From assembly GCA_945875585.1 (NCBI GenBank), contig CAMCLK010000046.1, forward strand, positions 1 to 37,023: a DNA stretch of 37,023 nucleotides, read 5' to 3'. Below are positions 16,401 through 24,396 of the stretch, piece after piece. The notes under the pieces were generated by a model. The model ran no database searches. It was not told where the DNA came from and saw nothing but the letters and a program-made list of their open reading frames with translations. Position 1 is the first letter of the stretch. Every line of letters starts with the position of its first letter. The translations under genes and the position numbers were made by a program. The stretch is from Candidatus Kuenenia stuttgartensis. GTDB taxonomy: Bacteria > Planctomycetota > Planctomycetia > Gemmatales > Gemmataceae.

Positions 16401-18413
16401 GTACGTGCTGCGGGCGATACTTGGGCTCAGGGGCGCATCGCTTCGATGCTGGCAAAAATCTCTGCCACAGAAAGAGCTCCGCTTGATACCAGAGTGACTG
16501 CTCGGCTTGAACGTGCACGAACAGCGGCAAGCACCCTAGACGAAATTCGCGCGCTGGTTAGTGTTTTTGGTCAGATGTCCAGTTCAGGTCAAGAAACCCG
16601 ATTGGTTTTGGCGGACCGACTTTTCAAAGAAGGTAGCGCTGACGCCATGATGCAGGCTGAGCAACAACTGGAACAAGTTCGCCCTCCTCTGGCGTCGCCA
16701 GATCAGCACGCGCGTGCTCTCATACGGTTGGCGAACCTTCACTTAGCCCGCCAACTCCCAGATGATGCAGCAGCCTGCATACTGCGTCTGGCCGCAGAAC
16801 ATCCGGATCTGAATGTTGAAGGCAAGACTGGAAAAGCACGTTTGGCAGAAGCGACCACTGATCACAGGCTGCTCCCATTTCTCGACGGACCGGGAAGTTC
16901 ATTCCCCCCGGGCAAGATACGTGTCACTGACAAACCTGGTGGAAACAGAACTCCGATAGCCCTGAATTTGGCTTCTAGTGGCCCGACGCTTCCATTTTTT
17001 CAACGCCATTTCATTCAGTTGCAGAATACACAAAATACCGGTTTTCAAACGATACGCATGGTGGAGCGAGCCACTGGCGAAGAACGCATGTCCGAACCAT
17101 TGGTTAGGCGGAATATGCTGCATACCAGTCTTAACAATGGCGGCTACAATTCCCAAATTCCTACCCCTCGATTTACATACCAGAGCGTTGGCCACGTCCT
17201 TTTGGTTGGAGCTGGAAATATCGTCTACGCTGTCGATCCGCTTAGGAAACGGGTCCTATGGGACTTGAATCTGGCGCACCCTTCAGAGCCTGCCTCAAGT
17301 TCGACACAACAACAAGGCAATTTGGTAATGGATGGCAACGCGCTCCAGATTGTTTTTGCAGATGGCTACAAACAACGTCCGGGACAAGCTGGTCCACTTC
17401 TTGGAAATGCCGCTATCCTTATGACGCGAGATGGCCTAATGGCTATCGATCCACTTACTGGTAGAACCCTTTGGGTAAGGCAAGATGTCGGGCTCGATAC
17501 AACCATTCTTACGGATGGTTTTACTCTGGCATTAGTCAGTATGGATCCAACAAATGGAAAACCGGTAGGAACTCGTGGCGTGCGAGCCATCGATGGTTCT
17601 CCGGTTGCGGTTCCCGATTGTTCTACTGCACTTTCACGCAAATTGCGTGTTGAGGGAAGCAACATCCTTTGGCTTGACGACGCTGCGGAAAAGCGAAAAT
17701 TACGTTACACGGAAGCTTTGAGCATGCGCGACATCTGGTCCCTTGACCTTGCTGCCGACGCTCTCGTAATACAAACGGATGACCTGCCATTTGCTGGAAC
17801 CGTCGAGCCCGATGGCACAACCAAGATCTTTGAATTGGCAACGGCTCGAGAACTGATGGTAGCGCGTTTGGACCCGCGCCATGTGAAAGGTTCGCAACCG
17901 TTTTTGGCATCTGATTCCGAGCGATTTTATATTGGGTTGAATCATACTCCAGATGCTCAAGCGAGCATTCAAGCTAATTTCCTGAATAGCTCTGGCATCA
18001 AAAGTCGCCTCATCGACGGAGAACTCTATGCGCTCAGTCGCTCGAATGGCAAACTGGCATGGCGTGCAACATGCCAACAACAGGCGCTTCTTTTGGACAA
18101 TCTCGATCTCACTCCAACCGTGATACTCGCAAGCCGATCCAATAGGCCCATGCCCAATAATCCTAATTTCCGCCAGACACAAGTTTCAATCCGCTCGTAT
18201 GACAAGCGCACAGGCAAATTGCTGTTTGAAAAAGAAACGCCCAGCCAGCAACCGTTCACCAGCGTGAATATCGATACCCGCAAGGGAACCATTGACTTGG
18301 TCTCTCCGCAAAACACGATATCGCATCAGGTAACGGCCGAACCAGTTCCTGCCGGACCAGTCTTGCGCGATGAAGCACTACCGGCACATCCGAACGGAGG
18401 GAATTCCCGATGA
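13452..18413 (+). CDS. Giant secreted PQQ-type beta-propeller / TPR / beta-propeller protein
   Basis: A 1653-residue protein with an N-terminal signal peptide (hydrophobic core about residues 17-32, likely cleavage after PPMLA). Residues 60-290 are helical repeats. Residues 380-830 contain PQQ/BamB-like propeller blades of the form A-x-D-x-x-[ST]-G-x-x-x-W, such as LTSGKLLWSAGG and LRDGSVIWTHKR. Residues 840-1150 are TPR-like, for example around 848-875. Residues 1190-1640 hold a second blade series: DPLRKRVLWDL, DPLTGRTLWVRQ, SRSNGKLAWRA and DKRTGKLLFEK. I see no sign that PQQ itself is bound, and many such propellers are purely scaffolds. GAGG nine bases upstream supports the ATG. This is the first gene of the array; its stop overlaps the next start (ATGA). 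A role as an envelope assembly scaffold is inference. Confidence 0.82.
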   Translation: MIARFRPLGRLSVPNPSVIITVAVAIPLLMLACPPMLAQIRIAPNPFPQPGIPRDTSGEPLVELPRDPDIKRRLEAVLDYIKSKDWAQATLILQTLIDAREDVFIRVTPDLEKLLAEAIPGLRFPGRDVSIRALANRVLSRMPKEAIELYQSVQDPKAKGLLKDARENGNLPLLAQIMRSYLHTPSGREASITLGTYYLDRGNDLAASLCFDRVLQADPDDTGGLNPPTLLKAALAMRRAGDTSGEQLAWQRLSRRGIQKIALGGGESRSPEDWKAIVAKASPIREFGVQDWTVVGGDSRRSAQAMGGTPFLEPRWPAETTLMERRFVPIQHRESITLPSDRTLDTAKYFADSESYLAKDRLQALIPASQPLAVTVGADNNRVPMVIYRSHGGILARHLKTGTVLWANPLDWTIDRMGLGVLLNKANQKRAIDEWLTQFIGNRLNTDILFENTSIGSISSDTTRVFTVVDFEVPPPPNSNGNMFDGNSNPYSRFGTDISDALLHNRTEAYHLTSGKLLWSAGGRSEAAGELADSHFLGPPLPVGDKLYQLNEKQQELRLVILDPSTGALLGLQRLCTTRNRLQTDVSRRMQAAHLSYADGILVCPTNAGVIIGIELLGNSFAWAYPYMGTTDAPEGVTIQPGIPPGMIAPLPGRIIRPGMNGMPMVAQQGMRARWKVTPPIISGGKIIFAAPDADAIHCISLRDGSVIWTHKRTDDDLYLGGVVAGRALIVGKKNVRALEVDGSGKIAWTVATGTPSGMGAISDNQFFVPLRDSGPGRDPEVCVIDVIKGEAVAHTRSRKKAMPGNLIFHDGEMISQTSTSVAVYPQLSVKLAQIDDLIRKNPLDPIGLTERGDLRLDKGDWAGAVNDLVTALKHNPPAEMLPRTREKLFEAMCEYSRRDFNAAEAYLAEFNSTCEVAPPAMATGTQVEEAKRETRRRRSAYLCQLAMGRESQKRWAEAFDAYIDVATLLGGGELYAVLDDPMVRAAGDTWAQGRIASMLAKISATERAPLDTRVTARLERARTAASTLDEIRALVSVFGQMSSSGQETRLVLADRLFKEGSADAMMQAEQQLEQVRPPLASPDQHARALIRLANLHLARQLPDDAAACILRLAAEHPDLNVEGKTGKARLAEATTDHRLLPFLDGPGSSFPPGKIRVTDKPGGNRTPIALNLASSGPTLPFFQRHFIQLQNTQNTGFQTIRMVERATGEERMSEPLVRRNMLHTSLNNGGYNSQIPTPRFTYQSVGHVLLVGAGNIVYAVDPLRKRVLWDLNLAHPSEPASSSTQQQGNLVMDGNALQIVFADGYKQRPGQAGPLLGNAAILMTRDGLMAIDPLTGRTLWVRQDVGLDTTILTDGFTLALVSMDPTNGKPVGTRGVRAIDGSPVAVPDCSTALSRKLRVEGSNILWLDDAAEKRKLRYTEALSMRDIWSLDLAADALVIQTDDLPFAGTVEPDGTTKIFELATARELMVARLDPRHVKGSQPFLASDSERFYIGLNHTPDAQASIQANFLNSSGIKSRLIDGELYALSRSNGKLAWRATCQQQALLLDNLDLTPTVILASRSNRPMPNNPNFRQTQVSIRSYDKRTGKLLFEKETPSQQPFTSVNIDTRKGTIDLVSPQNTISHQVTAEPVPAGPVLRDEALPAHPNGGNSR

Positions 18414-19549
18414 AATGGTTGCTGCCACTAGTGGCACTGATTTTGATGGTAGCGGCTCTTCCCCAAGCCCGCTCGGAGGACGTTCCGCAAGACTACAGGG
18501 AAACAGTACGTAAGGGTCTGGAATGGCTGGCACGCCAGCAGGCACGAGACGGTCATCTCGAAGCGACTGGTGGGCAATACCCGATAACCATGACCGCATT
18601 GGGCGGGATGGCATACCTGATGGAAGGCAGCACTCTTCGCGAGGGGAAATATCGCGATAATATCCGTCGCGCTGTTGATTTTCTGATGTCGCGTGCCCAA
18701 AAGGGAGGCACCAACGACGGAATGATTGGTAACCCAAACATACCTGGCGAATCAGGCCGCTACATGTACGGCCACGGTTTCTCCATGCTTTTCCTAGCAA
18801 CGGTTTATGGCGATGAAGAAGATAACGATCGCCGCAGGCGACTTGAGGATCTCTTGGCCCGGGCAGCTAAGTTTTCTTTCAATGCTCAGACTGTTCGCGA
18901 AATCAATCGCGGCGGCAAATCCGTGAAATTTGGAGGTTGGGGATACGTTTCCGCCAAGGAAGGAAGCAATTTCGACGAAGGATCCGTCACCATTACTCAG
19001 GTGCAGGCCCTGCGTGCTGTTCGCAATGCCGGTATCGAGGTGCCCCCAGAAGCGATTCAACGCGCCGTCGTTTATCTGGAAGAGTGCACCAATGCCGAAG
19101 GTGGCATTATTTACCAATACGGTGGTGGTGGTGGTGGCGATGGAAGACCGGCCCTGACTGCCGCTGCCATTGCCTGCGGAATTTCTGCTGGCGACTACTT
19201 CAAGGAACCGTCCATTCAGTTTGTGAAAAAGTGGTTTCAATTCTGTCAAAAGCGATTGGGAACATTGGGCGGAAACCGCACGGGTCATGATGAGTACACG
19301 CACTACTATTTTGCACAGGCCGTATACATGTTGGGCGACGACGGGTACAAGAAACTTTTTCCCGGCGCCAAAGAAGCAGACACATTGACGTGGACGAAAT
19401 ACCGCAAGGAAACTTTCGATAATTTGGTGCGAACCCAAGGCGCAGACGGTTCCTGGACGGGTGGCCATGTAGGCCCGGTGTTTATCACTTCCGTCCATGT
19501 CTGTATCATGCAACTCGACAAAGCATGCCTGCCCATCTATCAACGATAG
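18410..19549 (+). CDS. Secreted alpha/alpha-toroid protein (prenyltransferase/squalene-cyclase-like repeats)
   Basis: A 379-residue protein beginning with a signal peptide (MKWLLPLVALILMVAALPQA, likely cleavage before RSE). The mature part is built of repeated helix pairs with the pattern 'GLxWLxxxQxxDGxW': GLEWLARQQARDGH near residue 35, AVDFLMSRAQKGGTNDG near 85, a WGYVSAKEGSNFD block near 175, and QGADGSWTGG near 345. This is the alpha/alpha toroid shared by squalene cyclases, protein prenyltransferases and complement-like proteins. I see no DxDD cyclase motif and no clear zinc site, so an enzyme activity is doubtful and a binding role is as likely. A (GGT)n tract encodes a Gly6 run near residue 239. 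The ATG overlaps the upstream stop by 4 bp, implying coupled translation with the PQQ/TPR gene. Confidence 0.8.
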   Translation: MKWLLPLVALILMVAALPQARSEDVPQDYRETVRKGLEWLARQQARDGHLEATGGQYPITMTALGGMAYLMEGSTLREGKYRDNIRRAVDFLMSRAQKGGTNDGMIGNPNIPGESGRYMYGHGFSMLFLATVYGDEEDNDRRRRLEDLLARAAKFSFNAQTVREINRGGKSVKFGGWGYVSAKEGSNFDEGSVTITQVQALRAVRNAGIEVPPEAIQRAVVYLEECTNAEGGIIYQYGGGGGGDGRPALTAAAIACGISAGDYFKEPSIQFVKKWFQFCQKRLGTLGGNRTGHDEYTHYYFAQAVYMLGDDGYKKLFPGAKEADTLTWTKYRKETFDNLVRTQGADGSWTGGHVGPVFITSVHVCIMQLDKACLPIYQR

Positions 19550-19585
19550 GATCGACTCATTGTCCCCAAGCCAGGATTGACAACA

Positions 19586-20641
19586 ATGACGCAAGACAAC
19601 CTGACTCACGACGATCTCTCCGCCGCGCGCGCGCTGGCCGACGCTGCATCTGCTGTGAAAACGCAACTAGGGCGCATCATTGTCGGCCAGGAATCAGTCA
19701 TCGAAGAACTGCTGATCGCCCTTTTCAGCAAAGGCCATTGCCTGCTTGAAGGCGTGCCAGGCTTGGCAAAAACGTTGATGATTTCCACACTGGCCCGCAC
19801 TCTGTCTCTCGATTTTTCGCGTGTGCAGTTCACGCCCGACCTGATGCCTTCCGATATCACGGGAACGGAAATCATCCAGGAAAACCGTGACACCGGCACA
19901 CGTGAATTTCGTTTTCTAAAAGGGCCACTTTTCGCCAATATCGTACTGGCCGATGAAATCAATCGTACTCCACCCAAAACACAGGCCGCCCTGCTTGAAG
20001 CCATGCAGGAACGCCAAGTGACAGTAGGCAGGATCAGACACCGACTCGATAACCCGTTCTTTGTTCTGGCAACACAAAATCCGCTTGAACAGGAAGGGAC
20101 CTACCCCCTTCCTGAAGCTCAGCAGGATCGCTTCATGTTCAAGGTATTTGTCCGTTACCCGGGCTTTCAGGACGAAATGGAAATCGCCCGCAGAACCACT
20201 GGCACTTCCTCCGAAGAAATTACCCCAGTGCTGGATGCGGCGCAAATTCTTCAGCTTCAGGATTTGGTCCGCAAGGTTCCCGCTTCTGACCATGTTCTGC
20301 GTTATGCATTGGCTGTCGTCCGCCAAACCCGCGTTGGCGAGGCTGGAATCCCCAACCACATCAAGGAAAGCCTTGCATGGGGGGCTGGACCTCGTGCTGT
20401 GCAAAATCTGGTTTTGGGCGGCAAGGCACGCGCCCTGCTACACGGAAGAACGCACGTTCAGACTGAAGACATTAAGGCCCTTGCATTACCAGTGCTGCGC
20501 CATCGACTGCAGGTCAATTTTGCCGCCGCAAGCGATGGCACAACCACCGACACGGTTGTCGCCAGACTTCTGGCCGAAACGCCGGAGAAGGAAAGCGACC
20601 TGCTGCGTGATGAACGGCTCAAACCGATCTTTGCGGCGTGA
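19586..20641 (+). CDS. MoxR-family AAA+ ATPase
   Basis: A 351-residue protein from the ATG at 19586, with AGGA nine bases upstream. A TTG at 19577 abuts the AGGA and is a poorer start. Walker A is GVPGLAKT (G56-T63), Walker B is LADE with D123/E124, and sensor 1 is N165 (ATQNP). The MoxR signature LPEAQQDRF follows, with R182 as the likely arginine finger, and then the C-terminal lid. MoxR ATPases act in the cytoplasm as chaperones that mature or activate protein complexes, usually with VWA-domain partners encoded alongside. Here the next three genes encode DUF58 and two membrane VWA-type proteins, the classic MoxR-proper context. All catalytic residues are intact. Membership of the MoxR-proper subgroup is inferred from context. 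Confidence 0.95.
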   Translation: MTQDNLTHDDLSAARALADAASAVKTQLGRIIVGQESVIEELLIALFSKGHCLLEGVPGLAKTLMISTLARTLSLDFSRVQFTPDLMPSDITGTEIIQENRDTGTREFRFLKGPLFANIVLADEINRTPPKTQAALLEAMQERQVTVGRIRHRLDNPFFVLATQNPLEQEGTYPLPEAQQDRFMFKVFVRYPGFQDEMEIARRTTGTSSEEITPVLDAAQILQLQDLVRKVPASDHVLRYALAVVRQTRVGEAGIPNHIKESLAWGAGPRAVQNLVLGGKARALLHGRTHVQTEDIKALALPVLRHRLQVNFAAASDGTTTDTVVARLLAETPEKESDLLRDERLKPIFAA

Positions 20642-20654
20642 AGCCCAAGGCGCC

Positions 20655-21587
20655 ATGATGACCATCCCTGCCGGACAGGATCCCTGCCGATTTCTTGACC
20701 CAGCCGTTCTTTTTCGGCTGGGGCGGCTCGAATTACGTGCCAGACAAGCGGTTGAAGGCTTCCTTTCCGGCCTGCACAAGTCGCCATTTTTTGGTCATTC
20801 GGTTGAATTCGTTCAGCACCGGGAGTACGTAACGGGAGACGATATCCGCCACCTTGACTGGAAAGTGTGGTCAAAAACAGATCGTTTTTACATTAAACAG
20901 TTCGAAGCCGAAACCAACCTCCGCTGCCAAATGCTTGTCGATTGCTCAGAATCGATGGCGTACGGCCGCGAAGGGATGGACAAACGCTCGTATGCCTGCA
21001 CCGCAGCCGCAAGTGCCGCTTGGCTTCTCCTAAGGCAGCAAGATTCCGTTGGCCTCGTCACTTTTGACAAGGCTGCGCGCAGGATGGTTCCGGCCCGCAA
21101 TGTTTCCATGCATCTCGACGCCATTGTCAATGCGCTCGATGGCTCGATGCCCGGAGAAGGAACAGACCTAGGAACAGTTTGCCGCAGGGTTGCGTCTTCC
21201 ATTCATGGCCGTGGAATGGTTGCCGTTTTTTCAGACCTGCTCACGGATCGTGAAGCGCTGATGCGGGCATTACGTATGTTTCGCCAGCGGAAGCAGGAAG
21301 TTCTCGTGTTCCATATTCTCGACACCGACGAGCTGAATTTTCCTTTTTCCGGCGTGACCCGTTTCGAAGGGATGGAAGCCCTCCCCGACTTGCTGTGCGA
21401 CCCAGAAGCCCTTCGGGAAGGGTACCTCCGCGAACTCAATACCTTCCTTCAAGATGTGCGCCAGGGGTGCGCAAGGCTTGGAGTCGATTATCAGCTTATA
21501 CCAACAAACCAGCCTCTAGACGCTGTACTATCCAGATTTCTGCACCGTCGCGACGCCTTTGCCGGCGGACGCGCCTCCATCTCCTGA
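20655..21587 (+). CDS. DUF58 family protein (VWA-like)
   Basis: A 310-residue protein. The frame is open far upstream through the MoxR gene, but the true start is one of the two ATGs at 20655/20658, just after AAGG and 13 bp past the MoxR stop; the conserved domain begins there. The DUF58 signature is clear: HREYVTGDDIRHLDWK (residues 55-70) and RFYIKQFEAETN (77-89). A VWA-type MIDAS, DCSES (D96, S98, S100), follows. DUF58 proteins accompany MoxR ATPases across bacteria and are thought to be their cytoplasmic or membrane-associated partners. There is no transmembrane segment here, unlike many DUF58 proteins. It is probably translated together with the MoxR gene. Confidence 0.93.
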   Translation: MMTIPAGQDPCRFLDPAVLFRLGRLELRARQAVEGFLSGLHKSPFFGHSVEFVQHREYVTGDDIRHLDWKVWSKTDRFYIKQFEAETNLRCQMLVDCSESMAYGREGMDKRSYACTAAASAAWLLLRQQDSVGLVTFDKAARRMVPARNVSMHLDAIVNALDGSMPGEGTDLGTVCRRVASSIHGRGMVAVFSDLLTDREALMRALRMFRQRKQEVLVFHILDTDELNFPFSGVTRFEGMEALPDLLCDPEALREGYLRELNTFLQDVRQGCARLGVDYQLIPTNQPLDAVLSRFLHRRDAFAGGRASIS

Positions 21588-21606
21588 AAGGACACTCGAT
21601 TAGGAG

Positions 21607-24396
21607 ATGGTTGGTTTCATCAGCATGTTCCTGAACCCCTGGGCGCTGGCCATTGGTCTATTGGCCATCGCTGTACCCATTATTATTCACCTCATCAACC
21701 GCATGCAGTTCCGGCGTGTTCGCTGGGCAGCCATGGAATTTTTGTTAGCCGCCCAAAAGCGAATGCGGCAGCGGTTGCTCATCGAACAGTTGCTGCTGCT
21801 CCTATTGCGCATTTTGTTGATGCTCCTTTTGGGACTGCTACTTTCAAGATGGCTTGTGAGCGGAACACCGCCCGCGCCGGCTGTTGATTTGGTCCTTCAT
21901 GAGGTTCTATTAGACGACAGCATGAGCATGTCTGACCGTGAACCTGCTCAGGGAGAAGAGCGCCCGGCATTCCAGTCGGCCCGCGACGAGCCTGTGCGGT
22001 TGGCCAAAAACCTGGAAAAAAGCAAACTACCGTGCCGCCTTCGCATTCGGTTGGCATCTAATCCCGATAACCCCCTTTTCGATCAGATGATTACAGATGG
22101 ATCCAATAACGAATTGCAACAAATTCTTGCCAAAACATCGGCTCAACCAATCCGGACTCCACTCATGGGGCCCATACAGACCACTGTTGATGCTGCCTTG
22201 GCAATAACAGAACCCGGCAAAATCCGGCGCATCGTTCATCTGATGTCCGACATGCGCACCAACGATTGGTCTGATGGAACACTCGCTGCTCAAATTGCAC
22301 GACTCGCAGAACAGGGCGGCGAAGTACGCCTGCTCGATTGCGCCAGTCCAGCCCGCACGATCGACAATGAACCCGCTTCCCACGGTAACTTGGCAGTCGT
22401 TGGTTTATTTGCTGAAACAAGGAGCGCGCTCGAGGGCCAACCTGTTGGCATTACCGCATTAATTGCGAATTTCGGCCGCAATCCACGCAGAGCTGGAATG
22501 TCGGTACTAATCAACGGTTTACGAGATGCTGCTGCTTCGACACTGATTGAATCCTTGCCCCCCGGGCAAGTAACTCCTGTTCGGTTCCGCATAGTCCCAG
22601 TTCGCCCTGTCGGTGCTCCCCAGGCAATAGGAACTCCTGCTCAAGATCCAACCCAACGCGACACGGCTAGGCGCGCTGATCCGACCACCATGGTTGTTCG
22701 CGTATCTCTCGAAGATGACTCCAGAATAGGCATTCCAGCAGACGATGTTCGCGACTTGATTGTTCCGGTTCGCACGCGTTTCCCCGTTTTGGTTGTTGAT
22801 GGTGCCTCCACTGGCAGGGCTGATGGATCTACTGGCAGTGATGCGCTCTATCTTGGTGCCGCACTGAACCCGCAAATATTCGACACAGAATTCCGCGATC
22901 CCCGTGAATTGCCAGCAACAGACCTCGATTCGTACGCCCTTATTGTAATGCTCAATGTTACGGAGTTACCAGACACGGAAATCGTCAGGATTGATCGCTT
23001 TACCACATCTGGCGGTGGGCTGGCATGGTTCACTGGCGATCGTACGGATCCAACATTCACCAACCGCTTATTTGCGATGGGTGCCCTTTTTCCATTGCCT
23101 CTGGCAAACCATCCATCACCATCTTGGACAGACAGGCAACGGGAAGAATACCGTTTGGACGATTCTCCCAAGCTTGTCTTGCCCGATCCGGAACATCCAG
23201 TCATTGCGGGATTGGTTCCATTCAGACAAGTGTTCCGGTTCCTGCGCGTCGAACGGCACTGGCCACCGGCAACAGAATCTGGTTGGCGCGAAGGCTCTGA
23301 ACGGGTTTTGGCATTGCCTGCGCGTTCGTGGAGCAATGCAACCCGACGCGACGATCTTCGCCAGCGTATTCTCAAACTTACTGATATTGGCGCCGACCCG
23401 TACACACGCCCGGAACTAGCCTCCAAGCTCGATGAATTACAACGCCGGGCTGCCCTGCTCCGCGGACGCCTTGCCGCGGGAACTCAATTTGAAATTGTCG
23501 CCGCCTTGGAAACTTTCCTCGATTTGGGACAAGGAACAACTGCGTCTGGAACAAACTCACTGCGTACAGCTTGGGAATCTCCCGTGCTGGCATCAACCGC
23601 GCGGGCTTTGACAGAACTCATCCGTGAAATTCAGGAAGGCGATCCATTGCTAGTCAGTCGTGATCGTGGATCAGGTCGGGTTGCGGCATTCCTAACCTCG
23701 GCAGGCCCGCAGTTATCAAAACCGCCGGCACCAGGTGAGTCCAGTCAGGGATGGAACGAATGGGCCAACGGATTCCTTTCTGCTACTTACCCAATCCTGA
23801 TTCAGGACATGCTTCTTGATTTGCTCCGTTCCTCTGCCAACTCAACAGATGCGCGCCCGCTCTCGCCTTCAAAAATCGCTTTGCCTCTGAACCGTTACGA
23901 TCCAGAGGCGCGTGTGTTCTTTTCGACACAAGCACCACCAGCAATTCAAGGCAGCGGCAACCAATCAACTCCAATTCCAGCCCGCATTGTGCAGACTTCG
24001 GAAAATGCTGAATTGATTCTGCCTCCACAATCCAATGCTGGATCGTTTTCAATCAGTCTCTTCCCGCAGGGTCGCCGCCTTGCTGACGACGCGCCTGTGG
24101 AGAACCTCGGCCTCGCCGTAAATGTTGACACTTCGGAAAGCGACTTGGCACGCGCTACCCGCGCCATGTTGATCGGCGGCCCTGATGACAGAGCCAGAAA
24201 TATCCGTTTGGCGATTCCAGGCGACGAACTAGAAGATAAACGTGAGCAGGCTAGGCAGCGTCCAGTCGATGCTTCCGAAACACCTTGGATTTATCTGATT
24301 CTCATGCTCATCCTTGTATCCGAACAGGCTTTGGCCTTGCGCATCAGCCACCTCAGACCTGACCGGCAACAACCGATCGGGGGAGTCCGCCGATGA
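21607..24396 (+). CDS. BatA-type membrane protein with MIDAS (N-terminal double-TM domain)
   Basis: A 929-residue protein. The N-terminal BatA domain is typical: FLNPWALAIGLLAIAVP and IIIHLINR form TM1 (about 8-29), and RRVRWAAMEFLLAAQKR precedes TM2 (about 60-84). A VWA-type metal site follows directly, LLDDSMSMSD, with D103, S105 and S107. Long beta-rich periplasmic parts follow, including a GATase-like stretch (GGGLAWFTGDRTDP near 475-490). A C-terminal TM (TPWIYLILMLILVSEQALAL, about 895-915) ends the protein. It is expected to be anchored in the inner membrane as a partner of the MoxR/DUF58 pair. The start may be the ATG at 21607 (with TAGGAG abutting) or the one at 21625, which would begin MFLNPW as BatA proteins usually do. 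The stop overlaps the next ATG (ATGA). Confidence 0.88.
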   Translation: MVGFISMFLNPWALAIGLLAIAVPIIIHLINRMQFRRVRWAAMEFLLAAQKRMRQRLLIEQLLLLLLRILLMLLLGLLLSRWLVSGTPPAPAVDLVLHEVLLDDSMSMSDREPAQGEERPAFQSARDEPVRLAKNLEKSKLPCRLRIRLASNPDNPLFDQMITDGSNNELQQILAKTSAQPIRTPLMGPIQTTVDAALAITEPGKIRRIVHLMSDMRTNDWSDGTLAAQIARLAEQGGEVRLLDCASPARTIDNEPASHGNLAVVGLFAETRSALEGQPVGITALIANFGRNPRRAGMSVLINGLRDAAASTLIESLPPGQVTPVRFRIVPVRPVGAPQAIGTPAQDPTQRDTARRADPTTMVVRVSLEDDSRIGIPADDVRDLIVPVRTRFPVLVVDGASTGRADGSTGSDALYLGAALNPQIFDTEFRDPRELPATDLDSYALIVMLNVTELPDTEIVRIDRFTTSGGGLAWFTGDRTDPTFTNRLFAMGALFPLPLANHPSPSWTDRQREEYRLDDSPKLVLPDPEHPVIAGLVPFRQVFRFLRVERHWPPATESGWREGSERVLALPARSWSNATRRDDLRQRILKLTDIGADPYTRPELASKLDELQRRAALLRGRLAAGTQFEIVAALETFLDLGQGTTASGTNSLRTAWESPVLASTARALTELIREIQEGDPLLVSRDRGSGRVAAFLTSAGPQLSKPPAPGESSQGWNEWANGFLSATYPILIQDMLLDLLRSSANSTDARPLSPSKIALPLNRYDPEARVFFSTQAPPAIQGSGNQSTPIPARIVQTSENAELILPPQSNAGSFSISLFPQGRRLADDAPVENLGLAVNVDTSESDLARATRAMLIGGPDDRARNIRLAIPGDELEDKREQARQRPVDASETPWIYLILMLILVSEQALALRISHLRPDRQQPIGGVRR

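Noticed and set aside
19123..19142. A (GGT)n tract
   Set aside because: It is short, in frame, and encodes a Gly loop in the toroid protein; phase variation would need longer repeats or frame-changing units.
18794..19666. A 290-codon open frame on the minus strand across the toroid gene and the start of the MoxR gene
   Set aside because: It spans two coupled plus-strand genes and has no family resemblance or start signal.
20061..20654. A possible 198-residue N-terminal extension of the DUF58 protein
   Set aside because: It overlaps the MoxR gene in another frame, and the DUF58 domain and ribosome-binding site fit the ATG at 20655/20658.
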